Positions 54,664-62,610 of a DNA stretch of 64,000 nt are shown piece by piece; the stretch's first letter is position 1; each line of letters begins with the position of its first letter. Source of the DNA: Maledivibacter halophilus. GTDB taxonomy: Bacteria > Bacillota > Clostridia > Peptostreptococcales > Caminicellaceae. The notes beneath the pieces were generated by a model, which did not search any database, was not told the DNA's origin, and saw only the letters and a list, made by a program, of their open reading frames with translations. The DNA lies in NCBI RefSeq assembly GCF_900167445.1, contig NZ_FUZT01000008.1:124001-188000 (forward strand), read 5' to 3'. The position numbers and the translations under genes were made by a program.

Positions 54664-56224
54664 CATCAACCCTTTTAGGATATTTATTAATATCTATTTC
54701 ATAATCACCATCTATTAGATAGAACTTAATCTTATTTCCTTTGATTACTATTTTGTCGATAAATGTAGCTACTAAATCCTTGATATCTTCGTCTTCACTT
54801 AAGGCTTTATAATTAAGCTCCTTATTTACCATATCATAAAACTTTTCTAATCTTTCTTTTTTAGTTCTTATATGAAGATTTTTATTCTCTATCATTTGCA
54901 GCTCTTTGTTTAATCTACCTTCAGCCTCCTGAAGCTCAGCATTTTTCTTTGCATAGCCTGCTTTATTAACCATTCCCTCCATATAAAGGTCTAATAGCTT
55001 ATCTTTTTTATCTTGAATTTTATTGATTTTTTTCTTGATAATCACAAGATTTTGATTAGTGCTGCCCTCATTTAAGCTTTCCTCTAGAACTGTCATCATA
55101 TTTTTTATAAATTTTTTTCTGTTTTTATCATCAGATATAGCTGTAAGTAAATCAACAAATATATTTTTTAATACATCTTCTCTTATATAGCTACCATTTT
55201 CACAGCCCTTTTTACCCTTGTTATAATTAACACTGCATTTATAAATTACTCTATCTGTCTTATCCTTATTTTTCATAGTTCTTTTTCTATATTTCGCTCC
55301 ACAGCTTCCACATATTATCTTACTTGAAAATAATGACTTACTGTATCCAATACCCTTTTCCTTATATTTTCTTTTATTGCTATTTAATTTTACTTGAGCC
55401 TTATTCCATGTATCTCTATCAATAATTGCTGGATGATTATCCCTTATTATAATATAGTCCTTATCTCCGTTATTTTTCTTTCTTGCATGGGTAAGATAGT
55501 TAACTGTGTAATATTTTTTCTGCTTTAAATCACCTGCATATTTTTCATTTCCTAGAATTCTTCTTATTGATGAATGATTTATCTTACCTCCCATTTTTCC
55601 TTTGGTTATTCCTATTTTCTCTAGTCTTCTTACTATTCCATGTAGAGATTCATCCTCCAATAGATACCAATTAAAAATCCTTTTAACTATATCTGCTTCA
55701 GCTTCATTTATAGAAAGCTCCTTATCTACTAAATCATATCCTAAAACTCTATTGGCTCCAAAGACAACACCGCTTTTCATAGCTTGCTTGTGTCCAGATT
55801 TAACACGTTCAGATATCTTCCTTGATTCTTCTTGTGCCAATGTGGCCATCAACGATAGTCGAAGCTCTCCATCATTATCTCCCGTATTTATATTATCTAT
55901 CTTAAAATAAACATCAACACCATACTCTTTAAGCTGTCTAGTATACTGTAATGTATCCACTGTATTTCTAGCAAATCTTGATACTTCCTTAGTTAATATT
56001 AGATCGAACTTCCCAGTTGAAGCATCATGAATCATTCTATTAAATGCTTCTCTCCTTTTAGTAGAGGTTCCACTTAATCCTTCATCTACATATAATCCGC
56101 AAAAATTTAAATCATCATGTCTTTCTATGTAATCTTCCCACATTTTTTTTTGATTTTCTAGAGAATTAAGCTGGTCTTCATGGTCACTACTTACTCTACA
56201 ATATGCAACTGCTCTCTTTATCAT
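54629..56224 (-). CDS. Large serine recombinase (integrase)
   Basis: This 531-residue recombinase has the catalytic resolvase domain with Ser in AYCRVSSDHEDQ (about 1-150), the Recombinase domain (about 165-270), a zinc ribbon starting CGSCGAKYRKR, and a C-terminal coiled coil. It would integrate and excise DNA between att sites. ATG 56224 follows GGAGGGTAATT. The last codons (after NKYPKR) read into the flanking ATPase gene, so the natural stop seems to be supplied by the target, as expected when the element end lies at the recombinase 3' end. Confidence 0.93.
   Translation of the reverse strand: MIKRAVAYCRVSSDHEDQLNSLENQKKMWEDYIERHDDLNFCGLYVDEGLSGTSTKRREAFNRMIHDASTGKFDLILTKEVSRFARNTVDTLQYTRQLKEYGVDVYFKIDNINTGDNDGELRLSLMATLAQEESRKISERVKSGHKQAMKSGVVFGANRVLGYDLVDKELSINEAEADIVKRIFNWYLLEDESLHGIVRRLEKIGITKGKMGGKINHSSIRRILGNEKYAGDLKQKKYYTVNYLTHARKKNNGDKDYIIIRDNHPAIIDRDTWNKAQVKLNSNKRKYKEKGIGYSKSLFSSKIICGSCGAKYRKRTMKNKDKTDRVIYKCSVNYNKGKKGCENGSYIREDVLKNIFVDLLTAISDDKNRKKFIKNMMTVLEESLNEGSTNQNLVIIKKKINKIQDKKDKLLDLYMEGMVNKAGYAKKNAELQEAEGRLNKELQMIENKNLHIRTKKERLEKFYDMVNKELNYKALSEDEDIKDLVATFIDKIVIKGNKIKFYLIDGDYEIDINKYPKRVDDGDNTSGRLLE
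54650..54672. other. Probable left junction (att site) of the mobile element
   Basis: Here the recombinase tail meets the ATPase fragment. The ATPase family reads V-D-E-I-I at this point, expected as GTTGATGAGATAATA; the observed GTTGATGATGGAGATAATA has four extra bases and a shifted frame, consistent with a recombination joint. The exact core cannot be set without the other end. Confidence 0.5.
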
Positions 56225-56276
56225 AATTACCCTCCAATCAAATCCATATCCCTAATACCCTTTTTAGATACTAACA

Positions 56277-56453
56277 TTATATACCTTTTATGGTATTAGG
56301 ACAAGCAGCTGATCCTATATCGTAAATCTCATATAATTTTTTCACCATAGTATTGTATTCCTCTTGATTTATCATACTATTTCGCTTTAACTTTTTAATA
56401 AAAACAAGACTACTTTTATATAGCCACAAATTATCCTTTTGCACCTGATCCAT
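56277..56453 (-). CDS. Small 58-residue element protein upstream of the recombinase
   Basis: I read this on the minus strand from ATG 56453 behind AAGGGGGTAG. The sequence VFIKKLKRNSMINQEEYNTM resembles SHOCT-type short oligomerisation domains (a helix, a turn with I-x-x-E-E-Y and a second helix). Small proteins of this kind often precede large serine recombinases; a directionality-factor role is only speculation. Confidence 0.6.
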   Translation of the reverse strand: MDQVQKDNLWLYKSSLVFIKKLKRNSMINQEEYNTMVKKLYEIYDIGSAACPNTIKGI

Positions 56454-56533
56454 ACAATACTACCCCCTTATATAAAAAACATATGCTCTGCACAATATGT
56501 CCTATTTCAAAATTTTTATCTACATAAATAAAA

Positions 56534-56561
56534 GGACAAAGGTAAAATACTACCTTTATCC
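56534..56561 (-). terminator. Terminator after the DinG-like gene
   Basis: On the minus strand GGATAAAGGTA and TACCTTTGTCC form a stem followed by TTTTATTT, just past the helicase stop. Confidence 0.8.
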
Positions 56562-56574
56562 TCAACAGCACGAT

Positions 56575-58692
56575 TTATTTAAAATAAGCTTCTTCTTTTT
56601 TATTATTTATAAATCTTTTAACTTCTGATATTGAATTAGTTACCTTGCAATTTGGAAGTGCCTTTACAACTCTATTGTAATAATTGCCGTTCTTCTTCAT
56701 TCTGGAATCTAAAATAGATATTACCCCCGTGTCAGCTTCACTTCTTATAAGCCTACCAACACCCTGCTTAAGCTTAATTATCATTTCAGGTACAATCACC
56801 TTATCCTTGTATTCATCAAGGCTTTTATATAATGTCTGCTCATATTCTGATATAGGATCTGGAACAGCAAAGGGAAGCTTTACAACTATGAGGGAGGATA
56901 ATATATCTCCTGGTACATCAATTCCTTCCCAAAAGCTGCCTGCTGCAAATAGTACTCCATTTTTACTATTTTTAAAGGTATCTATAGGATTTGTCATACC
57001 CTTCCCCATTTTAATAAGGGGATATTCCTTGATAATGTCGGATACATTTTTAAAAACAAGTCCCATAGCTCTGTAGGAAGTAAACAAAACTACAGTATGT
57101 CCATGTGCAGCTTTTATAAGCCTTCCTACTTCTATCGATAATTCATTTATGTATTTATTATCCTTATTATTTGGAAAAGGTAATTTATCATTGATATACA
57201 TCAAGGTATTTTTTTGATAATTAAAAGGAGAGCCTTTAGTGACTTCATCAAGCCTTGCTCTCCTTACATTTTCTATTCCAGTTTTCTTTTTTAAATGGCT
57301 AAAGGAACCAGACTCTGATAATGTCCCCGAAGTAAGTATGATGGGTACTGGCTTTATCCAAAGATCATTAAATAGTCTTTTTTGAAGATCCTTTGGTATT
57401 GAGCATAAAGTAATTTTATTTTTATCCTTGTTTGCTATTTCAAGCCAGTAAATAATATTATCTTCCTTCAAATAAATATTGCATCTTCCTTTAATATCCT
57501 TTAAGCTTCTTAAAATATAGTAAAGCAAATTTTTCTTATTAGGCATAATATAAATATTATTTTCTATAATATCTATCAAGCTATCTATTCCAAAAATAAT
57601 GCTTTTTATGCTTACCCATGCTTTTTTATTTATACTGGTCTTAAATTTTTCTGTATCTTCAAATATAGTGTCCCTTGGAATATTATTAAATAGCTCAGTG
57701 TATAATCTATTTGTATTATGAATTAATAATTTAATATACCTTTTAACAGATTTTTTAGTTTTCTTTCTTTTGAAATTAAGCTTTCCTATAATATTTAATA
57801 TTTTTAATATGTATGTCTTTGATAATGGAGTATTATACATTTGCCTTGCAGTATCCATAATCTTATGGGCTTCATCAATGACTATTAAGAAATAGTCGGG
57901 TATTAATGGTGATTTGTTTTGACTCCTTCTTTTTATATCTGCTAATAAATAATTATGGTTACAAATTTGTATATCATAGGTAGGAGACATAGCTTTATTG
58001 AGAAATCTATTATATCGACAGCTATAATACTTCCTGCATTTATTGCTGCATTTATCATTTACATTAATTCTGCTCTTTACATAAGGTGTAAAATCATCAT
58101 AATCATCTAGATCAATTTGTTTATAGCTCAATTCTACCAATTTTTTAAGCTTTTTGTATTCAGGCTTATCTTTAATACTTCTGATACAATCCTCCAGCCT
58201 TTGATCACATATATAATGTCCTTTTCCCTTTCTTACTACTGCTAATAAATGGGCTTGCAATATTCCCCACTCTTTAAGAAGCTTCGATAGCTCAGGAATA
58301 TAGTCTTCTATCAATGCTTTTTGTAATGCTATGCTAGATGTTGATATAATAATGGGCTTTTTAGGCTTTCTTTTTAATTTTTCTTGGACTCCCTCAAATT
58401 TACTCTTACCGATACCCTCGATTTTCTTTTCTTTGATTAATTTAAATATAATAGCTGCTAATAAATAAGCAAAGGTTTTACCTGTTCCTACCTCAGCTTC
58501 ACATAAGGCTATATTGGATTTTTTAATAGAATGATATATACTAGCTGCCAAATCTATTTGATTTTTTCTTATGGAATATCCATACTCAGGTAGTACATGC
58601 TTAAATATATTCTTGATTAAAGTCTCACCCTTATCTTCTGCAAATATAGTTTGCTTTCTCTTGAGCAACAGCTTTCTTTTTTCAATGTCCAT
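56575..58692 (-). CDS. DinG-type ATP-dependent helicase on the element
   Basis: This 705-residue superfamily 2 helicase shows Walker A EAEVGTGKTFAYLLA, DEAH box IVIDEAHKIMD, the FAAGSFWEGIDVPGD motif and the C-terminal VGRLIRSEADTG motif VI. Several Cys between motifs I and II (CDQR, CSNKCRKYYSC) fit the DinG/XPD iron-sulfur cluster. It unwinds damaged or structured DNA; on a mobile element it could serve replication or SOS-linked processing. ATG 58692 follows AGGAGTG. A long inverted repeat lies just upstream. Confidence 0.88.
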   Translation of the reverse strand: MDIEKRKLLLKRKQTIFAEDKGETLIKNIFKHVLPEYGYSIRKNQIDLAASIYHSIKKSNIALCEAEVGTGKTFAYLLAAIIFKLIKEKKIEGIGKSKFEGVQEKLKRKPKKPIIISTSSIALQKALIEDYIPELSKLLKEWGILQAHLLAVVRKGKGHYICDQRLEDCIRSIKDKPEYKKLKKLVELSYKQIDLDDYDDFTPYVKSRINVNDKCSNKCRKYYSCRYNRFLNKAMSPTYDIQICNHNYLLADIKRRSQNKSPLIPDYFLIVIDEAHKIMDTARQMYNTPLSKTYILKILNIIGKLNFKRKKTKKSVKRYIKLLIHNTNRLYTELFNNIPRDTIFEDTEKFKTSINKKAWVSIKSIIFGIDSLIDIIENNIYIMPNKKNLLYYILRSLKDIKGRCNIYLKEDNIIYWLEIANKDKNKITLCSIPKDLQKRLFNDLWIKPVPIILTSGTLSESGSFSHLKKKTGIENVRRARLDEVTKGSPFNYQKNTLMYINDKLPFPNNKDNKYINELSIEVGRLIKAAHGHTVVLFTSYRAMGLVFKNVSDIIKEYPLIKMGKGMTNPIDTFKNSKNGVLFAAGSFWEGIDVPGDILSSLIVVKLPFAVPDPISEYEQTLYKSLDEYKDKVIVPEMIIKLKQGVGRLIRSEADTGVISILDSRMKKNGNYYNRVVKALPNCKVTNSISEVKRFINNKKEEAYFK

Positions 58693-58720
58693 CTGCTTTT
58701 TTCACTCCTGTTATTTGTAT

Positions 58721-58790
58721 TTATCAGGCAATAAAATAATAGGACAAAGTATTTCTAATAAATTTGCCATATTACTTTATTGCCTGATAA
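58721..58790. repeat. 15-bp perfect inverted repeat with 40-base loop
   Basis: TTATCAGGCAATAAA and TTTATTGCCTGATAA are exact inverse copies just upstream of the DinG-like gene. The TTATCAG half recurs in the palindrome at 58972-58990. Confidence 0.85.
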
Positions 58791-59156
58791 TTTAGTTTTA
58801 TTAGATTTAAGTATTTAAGCAGCAGATAGTTAATCTGCTTCATAAAAGTCACCGGTATTCTTTCTCAAATACAAGCGTACATTTTCCTCCCACTGTAGGC
58901 AGGCTGCTCTCCTTAGGATTACTTAGGACTAAGCAGAAGTATCATTATATTCCTCTATGGATCATTGCGATTTATCAGTACTACTGATAATTTAAAGGCA
59001 AAAATTATCGCTCAAAGGTAGCTCCCTTGTCATGGCGTTTTTCCTTATGTCGCTTTCTAAAATAGTCATAGAGGTAACGTACTTAAATACTGTCTATATG
59101 GATAAAGCATATTCTGAATTATCATTTTTCAAAGATCATGAGATGGATATAAAAAT

Positions 59157-59190
59157 CCCCCTCACTTCTTTAAGGAAAAAAATGAGGGGG
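59157..59190 (-). terminator. Terminator after the sigma-like gene
   Basis: CCCCCTCA and TGAGGGGG form an eight-pair GC-rich stem; the minus strand continues with ATTTTTAT. Confidence 0.85.
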
Positions 59191-59204
59191 TGAACGAAAA
59201 AATT

Positions 59205-59609
59205 TTATTCTTTTATTATTTTTTTCAATTTTTCCAGCAGCTTTTTCTTTCTATAGCTTAGTGTACTTTGACTTATTGATAATTCCTTTGCTAATTTTCT
59301 TTCACTTTTATCATTAAAAAACAATTCTTCAATAATCATTTTTTCATATGTATTTAACTGTCCAATGGATTTAAGCATTTTCTCTATCATAATTTTAGTT
59401 ATAACTTCCTCAGAAAGGCTTATTTGCTTGTCCAGCATTTTGTTTTCAATAGGATAGCCTTGCTCCTTTAATGCATTAAAGGACAGATTTTTTTTACTGC
59501 TTACTTTTTCAATATACCTTTCATGCTCATAGTGCTTATAATATTCTCTGTAAACCTTCTCACTTACACTAATTCTCTTTCCTCCAGCTATTAATGTATA
59601 ATCCTTCAT
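59205..59609 (-). CDS. Sigma-70 region 4-like regulator of the element
   Basis: This 134-residue protein starts MKDYTLIAGGKRISVSEKVY at ATG 59609, nine bases after GGAGG (two further ATG codons lie upstream in frame). The C-terminal half has a sigma region 4/HTH pattern, IIEELFFNDKSERKLAKELS then SQSTLSYRKKKLL. Small sigma-like proteins with this N-terminal signature are common in Tn916/Tn1549-related elements. It may control element transcription; targets are unknown. Confidence 0.78.
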   Translation of the reverse strand: MKDYTLIAGGKRISVSEKVYREYYKHYEHERYIEKVSSKKNLSFNALKEQGYPIENKMLDKQISLSEEVITKIMIEKMLKSIGQLNTYEKMIIEELFFNDKSERKLAKELSISQSTLSYRKKKLLEKLKKIIKE

Positions 59610-59729
59610 TTTCCACAGCCTCCATTTTTTCATTTGATTTGTGACAGCAAAGTTGAAAAAATGAAGGCTTAGGGACTACGACATCTTATTTGCATTGGTA
59701 CTGCCCCTTTCTTTACAAAAAACAAAAAA

Positions 59730-59755
59730 GGAGCCCCACGAAAACGTGTGACTCC
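59730..59755 (-). terminator. Terminator, proximal to the sigma-like gene
   Basis: On the minus strand GGAGTCACACG and CGTGGGGCTCC with a TTTT loop are followed by TTTTTTGTTTTTTG. Confidence 0.8.
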
Positions 59756-59828
59756 TTCCTCAGCTAGCCATTACACCTATATAAATTTTTAAGCTTTAAA
59801 ATACACACCTAAAAATTGGTAAAAAAAA

Positions 59829-59858
59829 GCTCCCTAACTGCTAGCAGCTAAGGAGCTA
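59829..59858 (-). terminator. 30-bp near-perfect palindrome acting as terminator
   Basis: On the minus strand AGCTCCTTAGCTGCT and AGCAGTTAGGGAGCT pair almost completely and are followed by TTTTTTT. Confidence 0.85.
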
Positions 59859-59987
59859 ATGCTTTGGCTTTTTATTCTATTTTTGTTTATATTTATGCTA
59901 TTATATCAAGTATAACAGTATCAAAATATCGTGTCAGTACCAATCAAATGTCAATATAGTCTCAATCCAGTTTCAATTTAGTCTCAT

Positions 59988-60527
59988 TCAATATGTAAAA
60001 ATCCCTGCCCTTTTTAATTCCTTTGCCAGTTTAGGAATTAGGTATCCCCAAAGTATCGTCCCTAGTAGGTTAATAGCTTTCTTTTTTTCACGAAAATATG
60101 TAGAGCGTGACATTGCCAAATATTCTATCATTTCCTCTGTTGTATATTTATAATGTGCTATATAGGCTTTGTATAAAATATCATAATATTTTTCCCCTGT
60201 ATTGGGATAAGACTTCATCATTGCTAAAGCTTTATTTATTAGATTAATAAGACTTTTACTATTCTCTATACTTTCCAATCGACTCTCTAGTCTTTTCCTT
60301 GAAATAAACAATTCTATATCAGCTAGGTTATCAATAAATTCATCTAATTCCCTTTGTGCCTCATATTCACACTCTTCCTTTACCATTTGAATATCATTGT
60401 TTATTCTCCAAGCTACTTCTCCATAAAGCTTAAGCAGGAGCTTAGTATTGTGATATACATTTGGACTTATTTCCCCTTTGTTTTTTACCTCTAATCCTTT
60501 TATCCCAGCTTGATATCTTTCTCTCAT
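59988..60527 (-). CDS. HTH-type DNA-binding protein under the LexA-box promoter
   Basis: A 179-residue, mostly helical protein. Its C-terminal part YTTEEMIEYLAMSRSTYFRE resembles the sigma region 4/ArpU-like HTH of late phage and ICE activators, followed by a hydrophobic helix. ATG 60527 follows AAAAAGGGGG. It is the first gene downstream of the promoter at 60598-60626 that contains a LexA-type box, so it is a candidate activator turned on by DNA damage. No exact family is named. Confidence 0.6.
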   Translation of the reverse strand: MRERYQAGIKGLEVKNKGEISPNVYHNTKLLLKLYGEVAWRINNDIQMVKEECEYEAQRELDEFIDNLADIELFISRKRLESRLESIENSKSLINLINKALAMMKSYPNTGEKYYDILYKAYIAHYKYTTEEMIEYLAMSRSTYFREKKKAINLLGTILWGYLIPKLAKELKRAGIFTY

Positions 60528-60597
60528 ATCAATAACCCCCTTTTTCTTGACAGAATTTTATTTCTAATATAGTATAATTTTAAGAACTTTATTTCTT

Positions 60598-60626
60598 ATT
60601 TTAGAACATACGTTCTCTTGTGTCAA
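60598..60626 (-). promoter_or_regulatory. Strong leftward element promoter
   Basis: On the minus strand consensus TTGACA (60621-60626), 17 bases, TAAAAT (60598-60603). It drives the HTH gene and is divergent from the repressor gene. Confidence 0.85.
60603..60616. promoter_or_regulatory. LexA-type (SOS) box inside the leftward promoter
   Basis: AGAACATACGTTCT contains GAAC-N4-GTTC, the Firmicutes LexA/DinR consensus, and lies between the -35 and -10 boxes, where a bound repressor would block RNA polymerase. It could instead be a site of the adjacent Cro/CI-type repressor. Confidence 0.7.
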
Positions 60627-60698
60627 GGAAAATTTATGAAAGTTATGAAATCATTCCTACAACAAGAAACATATTTTAGATGATAGGAGGATTAATTT

Positions 60699-61136
60699 AT
60701 GAGCTTTGGCGATAAAATTAGAAGCCTTAGAGAAGAAAACAAGTTTACACAATCAGATTTGGCTTCAAAGCTTGGAATATCTACAAGAACCCTATATAAT
60801 TATGAAAAAGGAAAATTATTCCCTAAAGATATCAAGGTTGTTAAGGGGTTAGCCGAAATCTTTAATGTATCGACGGATTATTTAATGGATGAAATTGACG
60901 TGAAAATTATGTCTGAGCAGGAAAGTGAATTTCTAAGCTCTGCTAAAAAGAATTTTGGATATAAGGGGAAAAAGGAAGCAGAGCAGATTATTGAAAAAAC
61001 CGCTGCCATGTTTGCAGGAGGTACTTTAAGTGAAGAAGATCAGGATAAATTTTTTGAGTCTATCACCAAGGTTTATTTTGATGCTAAGAAAAAGGCTAGG
61101 GAAACATACGGGAGAAAAAGTAACAGGGAAAAGTAA
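60699..61136 (+). CDS. ImmR-like Cro/CI-type repressor
   Basis: This 145-residue protein has an N-terminal HTH_XRE (about 1-65, FTQSDLASKLGISTRTLYN and YEKGKLFPKD) and a C-terminal oligomerisation part. It is directly followed by an IrrE/ImmA-type protease, the arrangement of ImmR-ImmA in ICEBs1, where the protease cleaves the repressor on SOS or cell-density signals. ATG 60699 follows TAGGAGGATTAATTT. It is divergent from the LexA-box promoter it probably controls. Confidence 0.85.
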   Translation: MSFGDKIRSLREENKFTQSDLASKLGISTRTLYNYEKGKLFPKDIKVVKGLAEIFNVSTDYLMDEIDVKIMSEQESEFLSSAKKNFGYKGKKEAEQIIEKTAAMFAGGTLSEEDQDKFFESITKVYFDAKKKARETYGRKSNREK

Positions 61137-61178
61137 TTGCTATTTTTCACTTACAAGTCATTTGGAATAGGTGATTAT

Positions 61179-61688
61179 ATGATTAATTTTATTTTGAAAA
61201 AGGTTGATAAGCTAATAAAAATACATAAGACAAGAAATCCTTTTGAAATTGCTGAGAGTATGAATATTACTGTAAAGTATGATGATTTGGGATCACTAAA
61301 AGGATTTTATTTTTACCAGTCCCGATTTAGATATATTGTAATAAATGAAAATATTGACGATAGACTTAAACCTATTATATGCGCCCATGAATTAGGGCAT
61401 GATAGGCTACATCAAAGCTTCGCCAAGTCTGGAGCTATAAAGGAGTTTTCTTTTTTCGATATGTCTGCAAAGCCTGAAAGGGAAGCTAATTTGTTTATGG
61501 CTGAGCTTCTTGTTACAGATGATGATATTCTAAATCTTACTAAACTGGGATATAACCACGATTTTATTGCTAGAGAACTTGGTGTTCCTATTGAGGTTGT
61601 TGATTTTAAGGGACAGATTTTGAGGAAAAAAGGTTTTAAAATTAAGGACTTTGGGGTTGCTGAGGGGGATTTTCTGAAGGGGTATTGA
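61179..61688 (+). CDS. ImmA/IrrE-family metallopeptidase
   Basis: This 169-residue protein carries the zinc protease motif HELGH (ICAHELGHDRLHQ) and the downstream KPEREANLFMAELLV helix with the third ligand typical of ImmA/IrrE. I use ATG 61179 (MINFILKKVDKL) after AGGTGATTAT; the open frame upstream lacks such a site. By analogy it would cleave the upstream repressor and derepress the element. Confidence 0.88.
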   Translation: MINFILKKVDKLIKIHKTRNPFEIAESMNITVKYDDLGSLKGFYFYQSRFRYIVINENIDDRLKPIICAHELGHDRLHQSFAKSGAIKEFSFFDMSAKPEREANLFMAELLVTDDDILNLTKLGYNHDFIARELGVPIEVVDFKGQILRKKGFKIKDFGVAEGDFLKGY

Positions 61689-61877
61689 CAATAAATGACT
61701 TGATTTATCCTTATATATTTTTACCAATCATTTTTATAATAACTTCTAATAAATAAGGATTCATAATAAATACACTTTATAATACTCTAATAATAGCTTT
61801 TATACTATATAATTATACTTATTTTTCTATATCCTAATATTTTATTAAAGTGTATAGTTATTGGGATATACATTCTG
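61689..61877. other. Convergent spacer after the ImmA-like gene
   Basis: Very AT-rich. ATACACTTTA (61770-61779) and TAAAGTGTAT (61846-61855) form a distant inverted repeat, which is the only structure I see. No gene. Confidence 0.35.
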
Positions 61878-62576
61878 TCACCCTCCCTCTGCCATAATAT
61901 TTTCTAGCCCTTTATCCATATGCAGTTTTAGTCTTTGTAAACATGCTTTAATGTTGTTTTTAACTTTATTTAGTAGATTAAGCGACTTTATATGAAAAAT
62001 TGATGATTGCTTACTTATATAAGCTTTACTGGTTTTATTTTGATTTTTTAAATCCTTAGAAGTATATTCTTTAACAGTTTCCAACTCATTTACGCTATTA
62101 TTGTCTTTAATCCTATTTGTCTCTTTATCTATTTTTAGCTTGTCTTTGTTATCGATATCCTTTTCTGGATTTTCTTTTACATAATAAGAAAAATCAATAT
62201 TCTTAATAGCTTCTTGGCTTTTAGTCTTTGGTTCTTTATCTACTGCTTGATCTTTCTCTTCTGTATTCTTACTTCTGCTGCTTTTTTTGTTTTTCAAAAT
62301 TTGCAAGGTATATAAGTTGGAAGACTGTCCTCCATTTTCTCTCCATCTACTTTCTTTTTTTACCAAGCCTACTTTCACTAAGTCTTTTAATGCTCTTCTT
62401 ACTGTTCTTATTGATATACTACAATCCTTGGATATAGTCTTAACAGCAGGAAAGCAAGTCATTTCCCTATTACATCTATTTATCAAATAAAAAATAACTG
62501 TGACAGCTCTACTTGGTAGATTAGAGCTGTACACAGTATTTAGAATATCTACTTTTGTAATTGTTTTTTCTTTCAT
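61878..62576 (-). CDS. HTH_36-type DNA-binding protein, possible replication initiator
   Basis: This 232-residue protein has an N-terminal winged HTH (about 15-90: FPAVKTISKDCSISIRTVRR and LKDLVKVGLV), as in plasmid and phage replication proteins, followed by a long Lys/Asn/Glu-rich linker and a basic C-terminus. ATG 62576 follows GGAGGG. Such proteins often initiate or regulate replication of Firmicutes elements, but no initiator catalytic motif is seen, so the role is inferred. Confidence 0.65.
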   Translation of the reverse strand: MKEKTITKVDILNTVYSSNLPSRAVTVIFYLINRCNREMTCFPAVKTISKDCSISIRTVRRALKDLVKVGLVKKESRWRENGGQSSNLYTLQILKNKKSSRSKNTEEKDQAVDKEPKTKSQEAIKNIDFSYYVKENPEKDIDNKDKLKIDKETNRIKDNNSVNELETVKEYTSKDLKNQNKTSKAYISKQSSIFHIKSLNLLNKVKNNIKACLQRLKLHMDKGLENIMAEGG

Positions 62577-62610
62577 TTAAAAAATCCCTCCAGTAATAAA
62601 AAATTGGCTT

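Larger units (their letters stand above)
58693..59204. other. Palindrome-rich non-coding region upstream of the helicase gene
   Basis: No convincing gene in about 510 bases. It contains TTATCAGGCAATAAA with its exact inverse (58721-58735 and 58776-58790), hairpin AGCAGAT/ATCTGCT (58821-58839), CTTAGGACTAAG (58922-58933), TTATCAGTACTACTGATAA (58972-58990) and a terminator at 59157-59190. A 25-codon frame (59069-58992, MTILESDIRKNAM) is possible but lacks a ribosome-binding site. The density of inverted repeats suggests an origin of transfer or replication, or structured RNA. Confidence 0.5.
59610..59987. other. Leader region with two tandem terminators
   Basis: This non-coding region contains two minus-strand hairpins with long T runs (59730-59755 and 59829-59858) and a possible eight-codon leader frame starting with ATG near 59687. 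It separates the HTH gene from the sigma-like gene and would reduce read-through, so the sigma-like gene may be controlled by attenuation or its own promoter, which I could not find. Confidence 0.45.

Noticed and set aside
60547-60578. Rightward promoter for the ImmR-like gene (TTGACA ... TATAAT)
   Set aside because: Both hexamers are near consensus but are 20 bases apart, outside the usual spacing, so I did not annotate it.
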